Source: Cellvibrio sp. (lineage in GTDB: Bacteria > Pseudomonadota > Gammaproteobacteria > Pseudomonadales > Cellvibrionaceae). Taken from it: DNA of 6,550 bases. Positions within the stretch are counted from its first letter, which is position 1. Every line of letters starts with the position of its first letter. Made by a program: the position numbers and the translations under genes. Below are positions 5,857 through 6,550 of this stretch, piece after piece. The DNA lies in NCBI GenBank assembly GCA_021323495.1, contig JAJQJO010000218.1, positions 1 to 6,550 on the forward strand. Reading direction: 5' to 3'. The notes under the pieces are model-generated. The model did not search any database. It saw only the letters and a list, made by a program, of their open reading frames with translations, and was not told where the DNA came from.

Positions 5857-6550
5857 ATGATATTGGATTACAAAATGTGTTTGCTATTGCTGGTGTTGCT
5901 CACATTGGCCGCTTGCACTACGACCGATGAAGGGCATCGCCCCGTTATTAGTTACTCTGATACTTATCAGGCCGGTGAGACAAAAAAAGCGAGTGAAATC
6001 GATGCAGCCTGGTGGCAAGCATTTAATTCACCTGTGTTGAATGAGTTGATGCTTGCGGCTGATCAACAAAGTCCCGATGTATTAATTGCGGCTGAACGTG
6101 TACGCCAGGCGGAATTACACATGCATATTGCCAATGCGACTTTGTTTCCATCGCTAAATGCTACTGCATCCAGCGGTGAAAGGCGCAGCGGGAATAACGG
6201 TGATGCAACCACGGTTGAATCGACCAGCGCCAGTTTGGCGGTGAGTTATGAGGTGGATTTATGGGGCGGAATTGCAGCGGGGCGCAAATCGGCTGAGGCA
6301 GGATTTAATGCAACACGTTTTGATCAGGAAGCAGCGCTGCTGAGCATTAAAGCAGCGATTGCCAGCGGCTGGTTCCAATGGCTGTCTTTGCAAGAGCGTA
6401 TAGCCTCGGTGAAAAAGAACATCACCATTGCCGAGCGCGTGCAAAAAGTAGTAGACGCACGCTACCGCAATGGTGCTGCTACGGCGGCAGAGGTTGCGCA
6501 ACAAAAAACCAATTTATTGACACAGCAGGCAGCGCTTTTGCCGCTGGAAT
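5857..6550 (+). CDS. OprM/NodT-family outer-membrane efflux lipoprotein (3' partial)
   Basis: This is the N-terminal half (231 residues seen; the family usually has about 450-490) of an outer-membrane channel subunit that would trimerise and give the MacAB-like pump its exit. A hydrophobic run ends in the lipobox LAAC, with Cys20 (numbered from 5857) as the predicted lipidation site. Next comes the family's hallmark start, DAAWWQAFNSPVLNELMLAA (about 49-68, against the usual WW..F.DP.L..L), then ERVRQAELHMHIANATLFPS with alternating helix and strand. YEVDLWG (131-137) is the classic signature before the second helical pair. RYRNGAATAAEVAQQKTNLL (about 202-221) matches the usual R...G..S..EV.QA..NL motif. 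The frame is open to the window edge. An N-terminal Met at 5851 would add two residues; a Met at residue 7 would leave almost no signal-peptide n-region and is unlikely. Starting right at the macB stop, it is almost surely co-transcribed and dedicated to this pump. Confidence 0.9.
   Translation, partial: MILDYKMCLLLLVLLTLAACTTTDEGHRPVISYSDTYQAGETKKASEIDAAWWQAFNSPVLNELMLAADQQSPDVLIAAERVRQAELHMHIANATLFPSLNATASSGERRSGNNGDATTVESTSASLAVSYEVDLWGGIAAGRKSAEAGFNATRFDQEAALLSIKAAIASGWFQWLSLQERIASVKKNITIAERVQKVVDARYRNGAATAAEVAQQKTNLLTQQAALLPLE

Overview
The window carries five protein-coding regions, all on the + strand. Two run off its edges. Codon use, intermediate G+C (roughly half, by eye) and the protein types suggest a Gram-negative gammaproteobacterium. 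My impression is a Cellvibrio-like lineage (Cellvibrionaceae), but this is pattern recognition and no database was searched.

Left block (1-2436). The 3' part of a periplasmic DUF4198-family protein is followed by a membrane-anchored diflavin reductase of the CysJ type. Between them is a 252-base non-coding gap almost filled by a structured element (722-902). Its two ends form an unbroken 28-bp pairing: 23 Watson-Crick pairs and 5 pairs that are all G-U when read as + strand RNA. At least three further hairpins lie inside. It looks like a small non-autonomous inverted-repeat element (MITE/REP-like) that sits in, and may be transcribed with, the operon. It is the least explained part of the window.

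Right block (2579-6550). After a 142-base intergenic stretch with a possible promoter comes a compact export operon: a MacA-type periplasmic adaptor, a MacB-type ABC transporter (the two overlap by one base), and the first half of an OprM/NodT-type outer-membrane lipoprotein that begins directly after the macB stop codon. Together these would form a complete tripartite ATP-driven efflux machine spanning both membranes. Having its own lipoprotein outer-membrane channel is closer to the Pseudomonas PvdRT-OpmQ layout than to E. coli macAB, which borrows TolC from another locus. The substrate cannot be read from the sequence.

How the blocks may relate. DUF4198 proteins and stand-alone flavoprotein reductases often occur in metal/iron-uptake neighbourhoods, and PvdRT-OpmQ moves a siderophore. 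Joint work in iron or siderophore handling is a reasonable hypothesis, but the two blocks may be independent transcription units. No tRNA, rRNA, CRISPR array, transposase or complete mobile element was seen.
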